Of a stretch of 64,000 nt of DNA, positions 36,849-46,476 are shown piece after piece. Position 1 is the stretch's first letter, and each line of letters starts with the position of its first letter. The stretch spans positions 1 to 64,000 of the forward strand of contig CALTDI010000002.1 of assembly GCA_943842505.1 (NCBI GenBank), written 5' to 3'. The position numbers and the translations under genes were made by a program. This DNA is from an uncultured Pseudomonadales bacterium (GTDB taxonomy: Bacteria; Pseudomonadota; Gammaproteobacteria; Pseudomonadales; Pseudohongiellaceae). Below the pieces are notes generated by a model that was not told the DNA's origin, made no database searches, and saw only the letters and a program-made list of their open reading frames with translations.

Positions 36849-38750
36849 TTGCTTCAATTTGGCCTAAGTTTGGGGTTGTTGCTAGCAGTTGCTATTTACA
36901 TCTATTGGCCGGGCCTATCAGGCCCCTTGCTTCTTGATGATTATGCCAACTTAATCCCTTTGGGGATAATGGGGGCGTAGATAACCTTCAAAATTTTCTC
37001 AGCTTCGTGCTCGGCAATAACTCCGGCCCCACTGGGCGCCCGGTATCTATGCTCTCATTCCTAATAGACGGGCGAGACTGGCCGCCCAATGTTGCGGCAC
37101 TCAAATACACTAATATTTTACTACATACGCTCAATGGTGTGGTTCTGTGTTGGTTCACGTTGACCCTGTTTCAAATACTGGGGATCGAGAGTAAGCGTAG
37201 CTCACAACTAGCAGTGTTGCTAACCGCTTTATGGCTGCTGCATCCCTTGAATTCAACTACTACTCTCTACGTTATACAAAGAATGACGCAGCTAATGACG
37301 CTTTTTTCCCTGGCTGCTCTACTCTGTTATTTGAAGGGGCGGTCGCTCATTCCTCAGAAAAATCCATGGGGTTTCTTCTTACTCTGCGCGGCCCTATTTC
37401 CATTTGCTTTGTTGGGAGTATTGAGTAAAGAAAACGGCGCACTGTTACTGTTGCTCATAGTAGTATTTGAACTAAGTGTTTTTAGGCAGGAACCGGTCAA
37501 TAGGCTAGTCAAAATCTGGTTTCGTGTTGGAGTGCTCCTCCCTCTGAGCGTCATTGCTCTGTATTTGTTAGTGAGCTTTCCGAGTAGCTTGGCAAATTTC
37601 GAGCCTCGCGAATTTAATATGCTTGAAAGATTATTGTCAGAGGCGCGAGTACTGACGATTTATATACAAAAAATATTTGTTCCTACACTGTCAGGGTCTG
37701 GGTTGTTTCATGACGATTTTCAAGTATCCACTTCTCTGTTCTCCCCAATAAGTACAGTTGGCTCATTGTTGTTTTTGGTCGCAATTGTGTGTGTTGCAAT
37801 TGTCAATCGTAAGAACCAGCCAATTCTGTTCTTAGGGGTTGCTTGGTTCTTTGCATTGCATGTTTTGGAATCTACCTATCTTCCTCTGGATTTATATTTC
37901 GAGCACAGAAATTATCTGCCAATGATCGGGCCATTGATCACTGTGGTCTGGTATTTGAATGCTGCACTACAAGGAGCTATTCCAGCGTATGCTAAAACAT
38001 TTACAAAAATAGTAACTGGCATGTTTTTGTTAGTCATGCCCCTGCAGTGTTGGCAGCAAGCTCAGTTGTGGAGTAATGAGGGGAGCTTACTGGCGGGCGG
38101 AGATAGGGCCCGATTCGATCAGGGCACAGACTACTTATGCCGATTATATTGCCCCGCGCGGATTGCCTGAGCAGGCAATGGAGAGGCTGCGAACCGCCAA
38201 CAAATCTTATCCTAAAGAAGTGACTCTCCAGTTGCATATGTGGACTCATGCCTGTGAATATGACATGGAAGCACCTATCAGCCTGGAACAAATTGCTGCC
38301 AATGGTGGCCTTCAATATTTTCACAGTGACATTAATTTTCATCTGCGAAAGTTGCTTGAGGGCCTAATGGAGGGGAGGTGTCAATATCCAGAAAGAGCTA
38401 CAATGATTGCATTATTTGCTTCACTCGAGCCCCTGATACGAGATGATTTGAATCGAGCGGGGTATCATTTTTTATTCTCAGATGTGTTTATTTACTACAG
38501 GCTGTTAGATCCAGCATTGATTCAATTGAGTAAATCATTCGAGCTTAAAGCCTTGCCTCAAGTGCCGATTAGACAGGCTATGTTAGCAGCCTCGGCTGAT
38601 AATAATGCCGACGCATTGGTTTTTCTGGAGCGAGCGAGGGTTGCTAATGATCAACTGGGACCTTTTCTGCCATCTTTCGAACTAGAAATAGCGAGAATTG
38701 AGGTGGATATTAGGAATCGTATGGCGCGCAGCAATGACGACCAGTTATGA
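36849..38750 (+). pseudogene. Polytopic TMTC-like membrane protein with C-terminal repeat region, broken by two compensating indels
   Basis: Three frames join into one protein. The first reads FLLQFGLSLGLLLAVAIYIY then PGLSGPLLLDDYANLIPLG; adding one G in GGGG at 36962-36965 continues it as DNGGVDNLQNFLSFVLGNNS and through GRPVSMLSFLIDG, many membrane helices and LHPLNSTTTLYVIQRMTQL. Removing one G in GGG at 38095-38097 continues it as LLAAEIGPDSIRAQTTYADY and AMERLRTA. The pattern (DDY...RP.S.LSF...N..LH..N, then helical repeats) resembles bacterial TMTC/PMT-like proteins and suggests a membrane glycosyltransferase. The start is uncertain (non-ATG, near 36849). It lies between pilA and a GT2 gene, so pilin glycosylation is a reasonable guess. 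Confidence 0.6.
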
Positions 38751-38801
38751 TAAAAAGAGTTAGCGAAAAAATTATAAATTGCCAAAAGTTGAGGAAACGC
38801 A

Positions 38802-39680
38802 GTGAATAGGTCAATAGCAGAATTAAGTATTTCGATTGTTATTCCTGCCAAGAACGAGGCCGAGAACCTGATAACATTCTTGCCGCGGTTAGTAGCGGCC
38901 ATGCCAGGCGTGGAATGTATCGTGGTCAATGATGGGTCGAGTGATGACACGGAGGTGATCTGCGAACGTAATGGTGTAATAGTCGTTACGCATCCTTACA
39001 GTAAGGGAAATGGTGCGGCAATTAAGACGGGTGCGAAGAAGGCGAGTGGTGATGTTATCGTGTTTCTGGACGGAGACGGACAGCATAAGCCCGAAGATAT
39101 TCCAAACCTGTTAGAGAAGCTCACTACCGGCTATGACATGGTAGTTGGCGCACGAGATAAGCTATCACAGGCCGATTCATTTCGCGCGATAGCAAACAGT
39201 GTTTACAATAAGCTTGCATCAGCTATCACCGGGCATAAGATTCTGGATCTAACTTCCGGTTTTCGGGCAGTGAAAGCTGAGAAATTCAAGGAATTTTTGT
39301 ATCTGCTACCCAATGGCTTCTCCTATCCTACTACCTGTACCATGGCGTTCTTTCGGGCAGGCTATTCGGTTGGTTACTTGCCAATTCAGACTGAGCAGCG
39401 CTTGGGCGAGAGCCATATTAGCCTGTTAAAGGACGGTATTCGCTTTCTGCTCATTATCTTTAAGGTAGGGACGCTCTATTCACCACTCAAAATTTTCTTG
39501 CCGGTAGCTACTGTATTCTTTGGCGCGGGCATAATGAATTACATCTATACCTACACCTCTCAGGGTACCTTCACCAATATGAGCGCGGTCTTGTTGATGA
39601 CAGCTATTATCGTATTTTTGATAGGCTTGGTTTCGGAGCAGGTTACAGCTCTCATGTATAAAGATAGTGACCGAGATTAA
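38802..39680 (+). CDS. Family 2 glycosyltransferase with C-terminal membrane helices (polyprenyl-phosphate sugar synthase-like)
   Basis: 292 residues. SISIVIPAKNEAENL starts a GT-A domain; VNDGSSDDT and LDGDGQHKPEDI carry the acidic and DxD-type metal ligands. Two hydrophobic helices at about 225-245 and 260-280 anchor the C-terminus. Such proteins load sugars onto polyprenyl phosphate (dolichyl-phosphate-mannose-synthase-like). The upstream membrane protein could use that donor. The start is GTG at 38802, behind GAGGAAAC. Confidence 0.88.
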   Translation: MNRSIAELSISIVIPAKNEAENLITFLPRLVAAMPGVECIVVNDGSSDDTEVICERNGVIVVTHPYSKGNGAAIKTGAKKASGDVIVFLDGDGQHKPEDIPNLLEKLTTGYDMVVGARDKLSQADSFRAIANSVYNKLASAITGHKILDLTSGFRAVKAEKFKEFLYLLPNGFSYPTTCTMAFFRAGYSVGYLPIQTEQRLGESHISLLKDGIRFLLIIFKVGTLYSPLKIFLPVATVFFGAGIMNYIYTYTSQGTFTNMSAVLLMTAIIVFLIGLVSEQVTALMYKDSDRD

Positions 39681-40085
39681 GGCTCGCCTGGCCTAAATCC
39701 GCTCAAGCGAGGATTGCAGCGCTGAAGAGCCGCATTGGGCTTGACCAGTTCTGTCGTGTCTTGTGAAATGAGATGTGCTTCAACATTTTGCCGTGCTGTG
39801 TATAGCCAGTTAAGCCTGGGTTCATTTTCCGCGGCTTATACTAGATTTATGATATTAACTTACTGATTTTATAGTTATTTTTGGTGATGCGGGATGTGCA
39901 TGGGTGGCTAGGCTACTTGATAAAATGATAGATGTGGTTTATGTTTACGCGGTTTTCGAAATAGAGTAATCAAGGGGATTTGTTAGTACTACCTTAGTTG
40001 CTACTTGTAGGAATTTAAAAGTATTTACCCAAAAGGAGACGCAGGCTTGAAACATAGGTTTCATTTGCTGCTGAGGAATAAAACG
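39681..40085 (+). other. Spacer between the glycosyltransferase and cytochrome genes
   Basis: About 400 bp, AT-rich toward the right, with no supported gene. It should contain the promoter of the cytochrome gene; I cannot single out one. AAGGAG at 40033 followed by TTG at 40047 offers an alternative, longer start for the cytochrome. Confidence 0.4.
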
Positions 40086-40469
40086 ATGAAGAATTCGGTA
40101 AAAATTGCATTGGCATTGTTAGGCCTTTCTCTAAGTCAGATAGGTATGGCCCAGGACAAGACCGTGAATGACGGAGTATTTACAGCAGCACAGGTCGATG
40201 CCGGGAAATTGGTTTACGACAATAGCTGCAGCAACTGTCATGATATGCGCTTCTACCGAGATATTCTGAAGTCTTATAATAACCAGCCTGTCCTTTGGTT
40301 GTGGGAGGCGGTTTTGGGCACAATGCCAGCCGACAACCCCGGCTCTTTGATGCTTGACGAATACACCGACGTGATCGCGTATATCCTGTCTGAGAATGGT
40401 TTTCCAGTGGGCGATGAGAAACTGGACCCGGATAATGGAATGGACTCAATTAAGGTTTTGAGCCCGTAG
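40086..40469 (+). CDS. Small periplasmic class I cytochrome c
   Basis: About 127 residues from ATG 40086 (GAGGAA 7 bp upstream). The signal peptide MKNSVKIALALLGLSLSQIG, then MAQ, is followed by a single haem site CSNCH at residues 48-52 and a likely axial Met in GTMPADNP. It is therefore a monohaem periplasmic electron carrier. No oxidase or dehydrogenase partner is adjacent, and the electron donor is unknown. An upstream TTG at 40047 would add 13 residues. Confidence 0.9.
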   Translation: MKNSVKIALALLGLSLSQIGMAQDKTVNDGVFTAAQVDAGKLVYDNSCSNCHDMRFYRDILKSYNNQPVLWLWEAVLGTMPADNPGSLMLDEYTDVIAYILSENGFPVGDEKLDPDNGMDSIKVLSP

Positions 40470-40487
40470 TTTCTCGAAATCTAAAAA

Positions 40488-40516
40488 AATGCCGAACTGA
40501 GTTCGGCATTTTTTTT
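40488..40516. terminator. Bidirectional intrinsic terminator
   Basis: AATGCCGAAC-TGA-GTTCGGCATT forms a perfect 10-bp stem with a 3-nt loop, flanked by an A-run on the left and a T-run on the right. It can serve both the cytochrome gene (plus strand) and the HNH nuclease gene (minus strand). Confidence 0.9.
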
Positions 40517-40557
40517 GTATTTTTTCTGTGAAATGTCAGCTGCAGCATTGGCAGGCT

Positions 40558-41253
40558 CTAGTCCGAACAGTCTTCTAGAATTTTCCTAATTCTATTCTTG
40601 TCTCGGGATTCAATGTCCAGATCATAATTATTCGCAATGGCATCCCACATTCCCGCGTATTCACATTGAAATTCCTTGCGCGGTAAGTAGCGGTCCGGGC
40701 CTCGCTCATTTTTCTTTTTGATCTCGCGTTTCTCAACCAGCATGAGGTTAAGAGGGTCGTTTGCAAATTGGAGTTTCTTTTGTGCAGGCCAACGATCGCC
40801 GCCATGGGTATGTGCGTACATGAGCGGGATAACATGGTCTATATCGACCTGAACGGCTACCTTAAATGTTTTGCCGGTATATTCATCTAGCCATTCGCCG
40901 GTGCGAACGACGCAGTTGCGCGGGTTCGTATAGCGCACTTCAGTTCTACTGGTGAGGATTAGCATTTCCTGGCGGGTCGATTGGCAATCGTTGTCATAGT
41001 CCACTTCAAAGTCCCAATCGTCTGTATTGAAGAACTTCTCTCTGTCACGACGATTGGTCATGAGACTATCTCTGCGCGCTCGGCCAATGCCAAAGGTATC
41101 GGGCATTTCGCAGCCGCTCAGGTGGCAGTGATAGGAGCGGCCGTAGTAGTGCCCGCCGTTTATGTCGAGATTGCCGCCATGGCTGGAGGCTATAGCAGGA
41201 ACAAACAAGAGGCCAAAGCTGATAAGGCCTAGGCTGAATGGCTTGAATTTCAT
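40558..41253 (-). CDS. Secreted HNH nuclease (DUF1524/GmrSD C-terminal-like)
   Basis: 231 residues. A signal peptide (MKFKPFSLGLISFGLLFVPA, then IASS) predicts export. The nuclease motif is VDIDHVIPLMYAHTHGG, with the His of DHVIP as general base, followed by FANDPLNLMLVE, matching the D-H...N spacing of the HNH/DUF1524 fold. Two early cysteines and further Cys residues fit an oxidising periplasmic or extracellular location. It may be for DNA scavenging or nutrient uptake. No immunity gene is next to it. Confidence 0.82.
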   Translation of the reverse strand: MKFKPFSLGLISFGLLFVPAIASSHGGNLDINGGHYYGRSYHCHLSGCEMPDTFGIGRARRDSLMTNRRDREKFFNTDDWDFEVDYDNDCQSTRQEMLILTSRTEVRYTNPRNCVVRTGEWLDEYTGKTFKVAVQVDIDHVIPLMYAHTHGGDRWPAQKKLQFANDPLNLMLVEKREIKKKNERGPDRYLPRKEFQCEYAGMWDAIANNYDLDIESRDKNRIRKILEDCSD

Positions 41254-41308
41254 TTCTTCTCTCCATTGTTGCTAGTAGAGATCGTTTGGGCCAGCTTCGA
41301 GCGAGCTA

Positions 41309-42142
41309 TCACCGTATGAGTAAGGATAGATCGATGGCCTGACAGTTTTTGGTCAGGGCGCCCAGTGAAATATAGTCTACGCCAGTTTCGGCGATAGTTG
41401 CCAGTCTATCAGCCTCTATCCCACCCGATGCTTCTAGCTTTACCGTGCCGGCGTTCAGTTCGACGGCAGCGCGCGTTTCCTCGATTGTGAAGTTATCCAG
41501 CATGATGATGTCGGCCCCCGCGGTTATAGCCTGTTGTAATTCATCTAAATTTTGTACTTCAATTTCTACGGGCTTGCCAGGTTGCAAGGATTTTGCCTTG
41601 GAGACCGCCGATACAATGCTGCCGCAGGCCCGGATATGATTCTCCTTGATGAGGAAGGCGTCATATAGGCCCATGCGGTGATTGAAACAGCCGCCAATTC
41701 TAACCGCGTATTTCTGTGCGCTGCGCAGGGCAGGAAGGGTTTTCCTAGTATCTAAAAGTTTAGTCGCGGTGTGCTTTACGAAGGAGGCGTAGTGATGGCT
41801 CTGTGTAGCGGTGGCTGAAAGGGTTTGTAGAAAATTCAACGCCGTTCGTTCCGCCGTTAAGATGCTTCTTGCCGATCCGCGTATTGCAACGATTTCCTGA
41901 TTGGGGCAAAGCTTGGCCCCTTCGTCGATCCTCCAATCTAGTAGCACCGAGCTATCGACTTGCCGAAATACCTCTTCTGCCCAGGGGCGGCCGCAAAAGG
42001 TGCCGGATTCCCTGCTGATTATGGTCGCTGAAAGCATTTTATCTTCTGGAATAAGCTCCGCCGTAATGTCGCCAGTGCCGACATCTTCTTCTAGACACAG
42101 GCTGACAACATCACAAATATCTGTAGGAAGAGAAGAGGGCAT
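41309..42142 (-). CDS. nadC: Nicotinate-nucleotide pyrophosphorylase (quinolinate phosphoribosyltransferase) NadC
   Basis: 277 residues, family length. [15 protein letters not shown] near the N-terminus, [47 protein letters not shown], and [11 protein letters not shown] are all typical of NadC. It converts quinolinate and PRPP to nicotinate mononucleotide for NAD synthesis. It follows the retropepsin-like gene by 5 bp on the same strand. Confidence 0.97.
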   Translation of the reverse strand: MPSSLPTDICDVVSLCLEEDVGTGDITAELIPEDKMLSATIISRESGTFCGRPWAEEVFRQVDSSVLLDWRIDEGAKLCPNQEIVAIRGSARSILTAERTALNFLQTLSATATQSHHYASFVKHTATKLLDTRKTLPALRSAQKYAVRIGGCFNHRMGLYDAFLIKENHIRACGSIVSAVSKAKSLQPGKPVEIEVQNLDELQQAITAGADIIMLDNFTIEETRAAVELNAGTVKLEASGGIEADRLATIAETGVDYISLGALTKNCQAIDLSLLIR

Positions 42143-42147
42143 AAGTT

Positions 42148-42693
42148 TTAGTTTTCCGGATAGTGTCGAAGCGTCAGTTCATCGCCTCGCTGGCTAAATT
42201 CTATTTGGCGTAATGCGCTCATGCCAAGCAGTATAGTATCGCCAACCATGCTTGTAGTAATGCTTGCGTTAACTCCCTCGAGGACAATGTTGCCCAGCAT
42301 TAGTTCATCAATTTTTGTCGAGTAAACCGTAACTACGCCATTCGCAGTAGATGCGCGTGAGGCGCTGCCACGTTGCAGGCCTGCTGCCAGGGCGATTGAT
42401 TCAGGAATGGCCACATCTGTTGCGCCCGTGTCTAATAGAAAGAGAACTGGCACATTATTAATGGTTCCACTAGCCACATAATGCCCTTGTCGATTCTGAC
42501 GCAGTACTACTTCCTTGATGCCCGTGCTCAACTCCATCATCAGAGGATTCTGGTTTGGATTTGCCTGCCGCTGTAGCTGGCCCTCAAAAAAGAAGCTCAG
42601 ACCGATAAGGGCGAGTACGAAACTAAAGATGAGCATGCCCTGGCCAATGCGTTTGCCAGGTTGGTTGCCATTGTTTAAGGGAGCTGGGGACAT
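42148..42693 (-). CDS. Retropepsin-like aspartic protease (TIGR02281/clan AA), membrane anchored
   Basis: 181 residues. One N-terminal transmembrane helix (about 20-38) precedes a single retropepsin-type domain. The catalytic motif is [15 protein letters not shown], followed by a hydrophobic Gly motif [13 protein letters not shown]. As in retropepsins, one domain provides one catalytic Asp, so a dimer is expected. The active domain would face the periplasm. The gene is probably cotranscribed with nadC. Confidence 0.88.
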   Translation of the reverse strand: MSPAPLNNGNQPGKRIGQGMLIFSFVLALIGLSFFFEGQLQRQANPNQNPLMMELSTGIKEVVLRQNRQGHYVASGTINNVPVLFLLDTGATDVAIPESIALAAGLQRGSASRASTANGVVTVYSTKIDELMLGNIVLEGVNASITTSMVGDTILLGMSALRQIEFSQRGDELTLRHYPEN

Positions 42694-42909
42694 TTCCCAA
42701 ATTATGTCTTATCCCGGCAGGAATAGAAAGTTGTGAACTCGGTCATGCTTTGCGAAGAATTCTTTTTGACTAATTAACTGAAATGTAAGCAGTTATCTAA
42801 AAGTTCTCAGGTCTGTGAACACTGTCATGCTTTATGGGGTTTTACAGTGATATAAGAAATTTCTAAATTAAAGAAAATGTAATAACACTAAGTAGTTAGC
42901 CCTGAAAAC

Positions 42910-44484
42910 ATGTCTATAGTCTCAATGGTAAATCAAGCGACGAAACTACAATCAGCGGATACCGCGTTGATTGAAAAGGCCGGGTGGGCACTGCGCCAGC
43001 GTCTGCGTAAACAAATGAATCAGTTGAGTGGCTGCTTCTTCGATGAGGTTGACGATTTTATCTTTGGGGCTGGAAAGCAGGGGCAGTTGGCTGGCGGTAG
43101 CGACTACCTTGGAGCCATGCGGGAAATACGTGCTAAGCAAGTCCTGTTCGAGGAAACGTTTCTCGATGCGGTTTCGAGTTCGCTAGAGCAACGTCACGAA
43201 CAATTCGACAGTCTTGCGCTACACTCGAAGCAGGCGGAATCACAAGTTATATTCGAAAGTATGGAGACTGGCCTGGCGATGGATGCCATGGCGCGAAAGG
43301 CGGGTAAGTATTATTTGCCTTATGTGAAGCAGATTGAAAGCCTCAACCGTGCAATTGAGCCTAAGAAGAGAAGCCAGCTAGTAAATGGAAATACACTCGT
43401 AGCGTCTGTGCTTTCAGGTTTCGTGGCGGCTCAGGGCAAGATCAACGTCGATCTTGAAATTCGATTAGTCTTCATGAAATTGTTCGAGCAGCATTTTCTG
43501 ATGAAAATGGAGAAGCTATTTCTAGACATCATTAGCATTGTAAACAACATCGATAACAGTCAGTTTGTCGAGAGGCTTCACTCTTCATCCTCTTCCTTTC
43601 ATATGCCAGTCGCTAGTAGCTGTACGGCGCAGAGAAACACAAAATTGAGTGCTGCGACCAGCTTTGAGTCTCCTAGGCCCGAGTCTTCGGCCGTTGAATC
43701 TTCAGTGGCAGAGATAGTTCAGAGCGTTCGCTTGAGCGGCGACGTACCTGGCTTCGTAATACAAATGGTAGAAGAGCAGTGGCGCATGGTGCTCCTGCTT
43801 ATAGGCCTCAATAAGGGTGTATCGAGTCTGGCGTGGCAGGAGGCTGAGCACGTATTGCATATGCTGGTGACTTGCACGGCAGGTAAGGTCCAGACGACAC
43901 CGTTCGACGAGTCTCTGCTAATTGATAAGGTAAGCCAGGGGTTGCGCCTGTTGCGTATGTCGACAACTGATGCGGAGCAGTTCGTCAGTTCTCTTAAAGA
44001 ATATTTTTCGGCAAGATTGCCTGGGGCAAAACCTGAAAGCAATGGTGTCGAAGTCGACTTCGGTATTTCTATTGAGCCTGAGGCAACGCTAAGCCCCTCC
44101 GGCGAGAGCATACTCAATGCTGATGATCTAAATGAGATTGTGCAGCTTATTAGCGGCGAGCCGGTTAACGATGATTATGCTCACAATGAAGAGCAGGCTC
44201 AGTTGATGGATTGCCTTTCATCGGTCGATCTCATGCACTCCGGTTGCGCTGTGCAGATGTGGATCAAGGGCAGGCCTCACGATTGTGTTGTTACCAGAAG
44301 CGAGTCTGGAAACAATATATTCGTTATTACAAACTCTATGCACGGCACAGCGGATAGGCGTATCGCTCTGACGCGCAGTCGCTTGGGTCTGGCCATCTCT
44401 ATTTGTCGAGGAGAGATTCGCCTAAGCCGTAGCGCCAAGGATTCGCTGGCAAGTAACATTACTCTCTTCGAAAGCAAGGCCTAG
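42910..44484 (+). CDS. DUF1631 family protein
   Basis: 524 residues, no signal peptide, helical. Features such as LRQRLRKQMNQL near residue 30, and a C-terminal MWIKGRPHDCVVTRSESGNN segment with similarity to small beta-barrel (PilZ-like) modules, fit the DUF1631 family, whose role is unknown. It is divergent from the protease/nadC pair, with a 216-bp spacer, and followed by ampD 140 bp later. Confidence 0.7.
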   Translation: MSIVSMVNQATKLQSADTALIEKAGWALRQRLRKQMNQLSGCFFDEVDDFIFGAGKQGQLAGGSDYLGAMREIRAKQVLFEETFLDAVSSSLEQRHEQFDSLALHSKQAESQVIFESMETGLAMDAMARKAGKYYLPYVKQIESLNRAIEPKKRSQLVNGNTLVASVLSGFVAAQGKINVDLEIRLVFMKLFEQHFLMKMEKLFLDIISIVNNIDNSQFVERLHSSSSSFHMPVASSCTAQRNTKLSAATSFESPRPESSAVESSVAEIVQSVRLSGDVPGFVIQMVEEQWRMVLLLIGLNKGVSSLAWQEAEHVLHMLVTCTAGKVQTTPFDESLLIDKVSQGLRLLRMSTTDAEQFVSSLKEYFSARLPGAKPESNGVEVDFGISIEPEATLSPSGESILNADDLNEIVQLISGEPVNDDYAHNEEQAQLMDCLSSVDLMHSGCAVQMWIKGRPHDCVVTRSESGNNIFVITNSMHGTADRRIALTRSRLGLAISICRGEIRLSRSAKDSLASNITLFESKA

Positions 44485-44623
44485 AACTACAGCTGTTCAA
44501 ACAGGCCCATAATATCCCCGTCAAACAGGCCTGAATTCTGTGGTAATATCAGATGCCTGCGCGGTGTCTGTTGCTTGAGTAAACCGCGCGCAACTAAACT
44601 TACTTGTTTGCTAGGCCGTTGCC

Positions 44624-45175
44624 ATGGAACTCTCTATCACCAAAGACATCCTGGTCGGTGCCGATGTAATAGAGTCGCCAAATCAGAATGCGCGGCCCGA
44701 TAACACCGATATTGAGTTGTTAGTCATTCACAATATCAGTCTCCCCCCTGGCGAGTTTGGCAGCCTCGCAATTCGGCAGTTTTTCTGTAACGAACTCGAT
44801 TGTAATTCTCATCCCTTCTATGAGGAGATAGCAGGCCTTCATGTGTCGGCTCATCTCTTGATCGATCGCGAGGGAGCTATTACCCAGTTCGTGCCCTTCA
44901 GCAATCGAGCCTGGCATGCGGGTGAGTCGGAATTCTGTGGCAGGGGCAACTGCAACGACTATTCGATAGGCATCGAGATGGAAGGTACCGATTTCGAGCC
45001 TTTTACCGAAAGTCAGTACCTCAGCCTCGCAGAGGTAACTAAACTGCTTCTTACTGCATACCCGGCGATGAGCGCCGATAAGATTGTGGGGCACAGCGAT
45101 ATTGCGCCTGGCAGGAAAACCGACCCCGGCCCTCACTTCGACTGGGGTCGATATAGGCAATCCTTAACGAGTTAG
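44624..45175 (+). CDS. ampD: 1,6-anhydro-N-acetylmuramyl-L-alanine amidase AmpD
   Basis: 183 residues. Zinc ligands are visible in LLVIHNISLPPG (His), and GHSDIAPGRKTDPGPHFDW (His and Asp). This cytoplasmic amidase removes the peptide from anhydro-muropeptides imported by AmpG (53395 here), and so limits ampC induction. No ampC or ampR is present. ampE follows. Confidence 0.96.
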   Translation: MELSITKDILVGADVIESPNQNARPDNTDIELLVIHNISLPPGEFGSLAIRQFFCNELDCNSHPFYEEIAGLHVSAHLLIDREGAITQFVPFSNRAWHAGESEFCGRGNCNDYSIGIEMEGTDFEPFTESQYLSLAEVTKLLLTAYPAMSADKIVGHSDIAPGRKTDPGPHFDWGRYRQSLTS

Positions 45176-45231
45176 CCATTGGGGAGCAATTCGGCGTATG
45201 CACCGCGAAACATAAAGAGAAAAGGGTTCGA

Positions 45232-46152
45232 ATGAAATTTTTAGTGATTCTGATTTGCTTGATGGTTAACTATCTCTGGTTGAAAGACCTCGATCGGTTT
45301 GATGATGGCTGGTTCTTCCGCTTCAGGGGGCGCGTCGAGGGTTGGTCGTCGGGCCTCGATGAGAAGATGCCACTGGGCTGGCTCGCCGCGTTCGCTCTTA
45401 TCTACGGCGTTCCATTGCTATCTCTGGCCGTAATTTTGTTTGTTACCGAAGGCAGTGTCTTCGGCTTGGTTACCATGGTCGTGCACATATTGGTCTTGCT
45501 GGTGGCTTTCGATCGAACCCAGCCCGGACAGTTAGCGAAGGACTTTCTCGAGAAGTGGAAGACCGCAGATATGGCATCGTGTCTCGAATTTCTGCAAAAA
45601 GAGTTCAATGCATCGAGCCTGCCTGGTGAAGACGACAGGGATGCGATCGGTAAGTATTTTAGCAAGCAGCTTAGCTATCGCAGTTTCGAAAAGATGTTCG
45701 TCATGTTCTTCTGGTACATGTGCACCGGTGCGCTGGGCATTCTATTTTCTTATATCACCTATCAGTTGCGCGATAGCCACCCAGAGCAACCTCAGCAGAG
45801 GCAGGTAGATCTAATCAGTTTGCTCATTCAGCTATTGGAATGGATACCGCTTAGGCTCTTAGCGCTAACTTTTTCCCTGGCGGGAAATTTTGTGCAGTGC
45901 TTCGAAAATGTTCGAGAATCATTCTGGGGGTTTAGCAAAGAGACGAATAACGCAGATTTGCTCTATGGATATGCCGGCTGTGCGATCTCGGGGATGGTAT
46001 TGAACACGCTTGCCGATGAGGATGAGGGGCAGGAAGCGGGGGCTGTGCCGGACAGAGAGTCCGCGGAAATTCAGGCTATATTGGGATTGCTTGAGCGTAG
46101 CCAGGCGATCTGGCTGAGCGTGCTTGCTCTAATTACAATTGTTGGCTTGTAA
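45232..46152 (+). CDS. ampE: Membrane protein AmpE
   Basis: 306 residues with about four to five membrane helices. RFDDGWFFRFRGRVEGW near the start and a C-terminal GYAGCAISGMVLN region match AmpE. AmpE is an inner-membrane protein proposed to act in signalling with AmpD; its biochemistry is unresolved. It lies 57 bp after ampD, the usual ampDE pair. Confidence 0.92.
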   Translation: MKFLVILICLMVNYLWLKDLDRFDDGWFFRFRGRVEGWSSGLDEKMPLGWLAAFALIYGVPLLSLAVILFVTEGSVFGLVTMVVHILVLLVAFDRTQPGQLAKDFLEKWKTADMASCLEFLQKEFNASSLPGEDDRDAIGKYFSKQLSYRSFEKMFVMFFWYMCTGALGILFSYITYQLRDSHPEQPQQRQVDLISLLIQLLEWIPLRLLALTFSLAGNFVQCFENVRESFWGFSKETNNADLLYGYAGCAISGMVLNTLADEDEGQEAGAVPDRESAEIQAILGLLERSQAIWLSVLALITIVGL

Positions 46153-46476
46153 ATGGCAGGCTACACTAGATTACTAAATTAATTACTTGAGTAAGTCTCT
46201 GGTAAATGTAGTTTTTGCGCCTTTGGGCGACTACTTAGAAAGCAGGGTAGGCTCTATTGCGGCCTTCTTTCTACGCAACCGTTTAATAAGTAAGGGAAAA
46301 TAGAGAATTTGGCAAAAATACGTGAGCACTATGCGTTATGTAGTAATACTACAAGTCAGTGCAATCCAAAATAGAAAATCGCGCATAATTGGGGTAGAAT
46401 TACCCCCGCTTTGTAATTTATTTACACAAACTAGTCGAGTCTTCTAGGCTCTTGATGGATGCGGAATTTATAGATC
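46153..46476 (+). promoter_or_regulatory. aceE upstream region with a GGGGTA-GAAT-TACCCC dyad
   Basis: A 324-bp spacer. GGGGTA and TACCCC at 46391-46406 form a 6-bp dyad with 4-bp spacer, about 75 bp upstream of the aceE start, within AATTGGGGTAGAATTACCCC. It has the size and symmetry of a GntR/PdhR-type operator (E. coli PdhR prefers ATTGGT-N3-ACCAAT) and also includes TAGAAT, a possible -10. The regulator is not identified. Confidence 0.35.
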
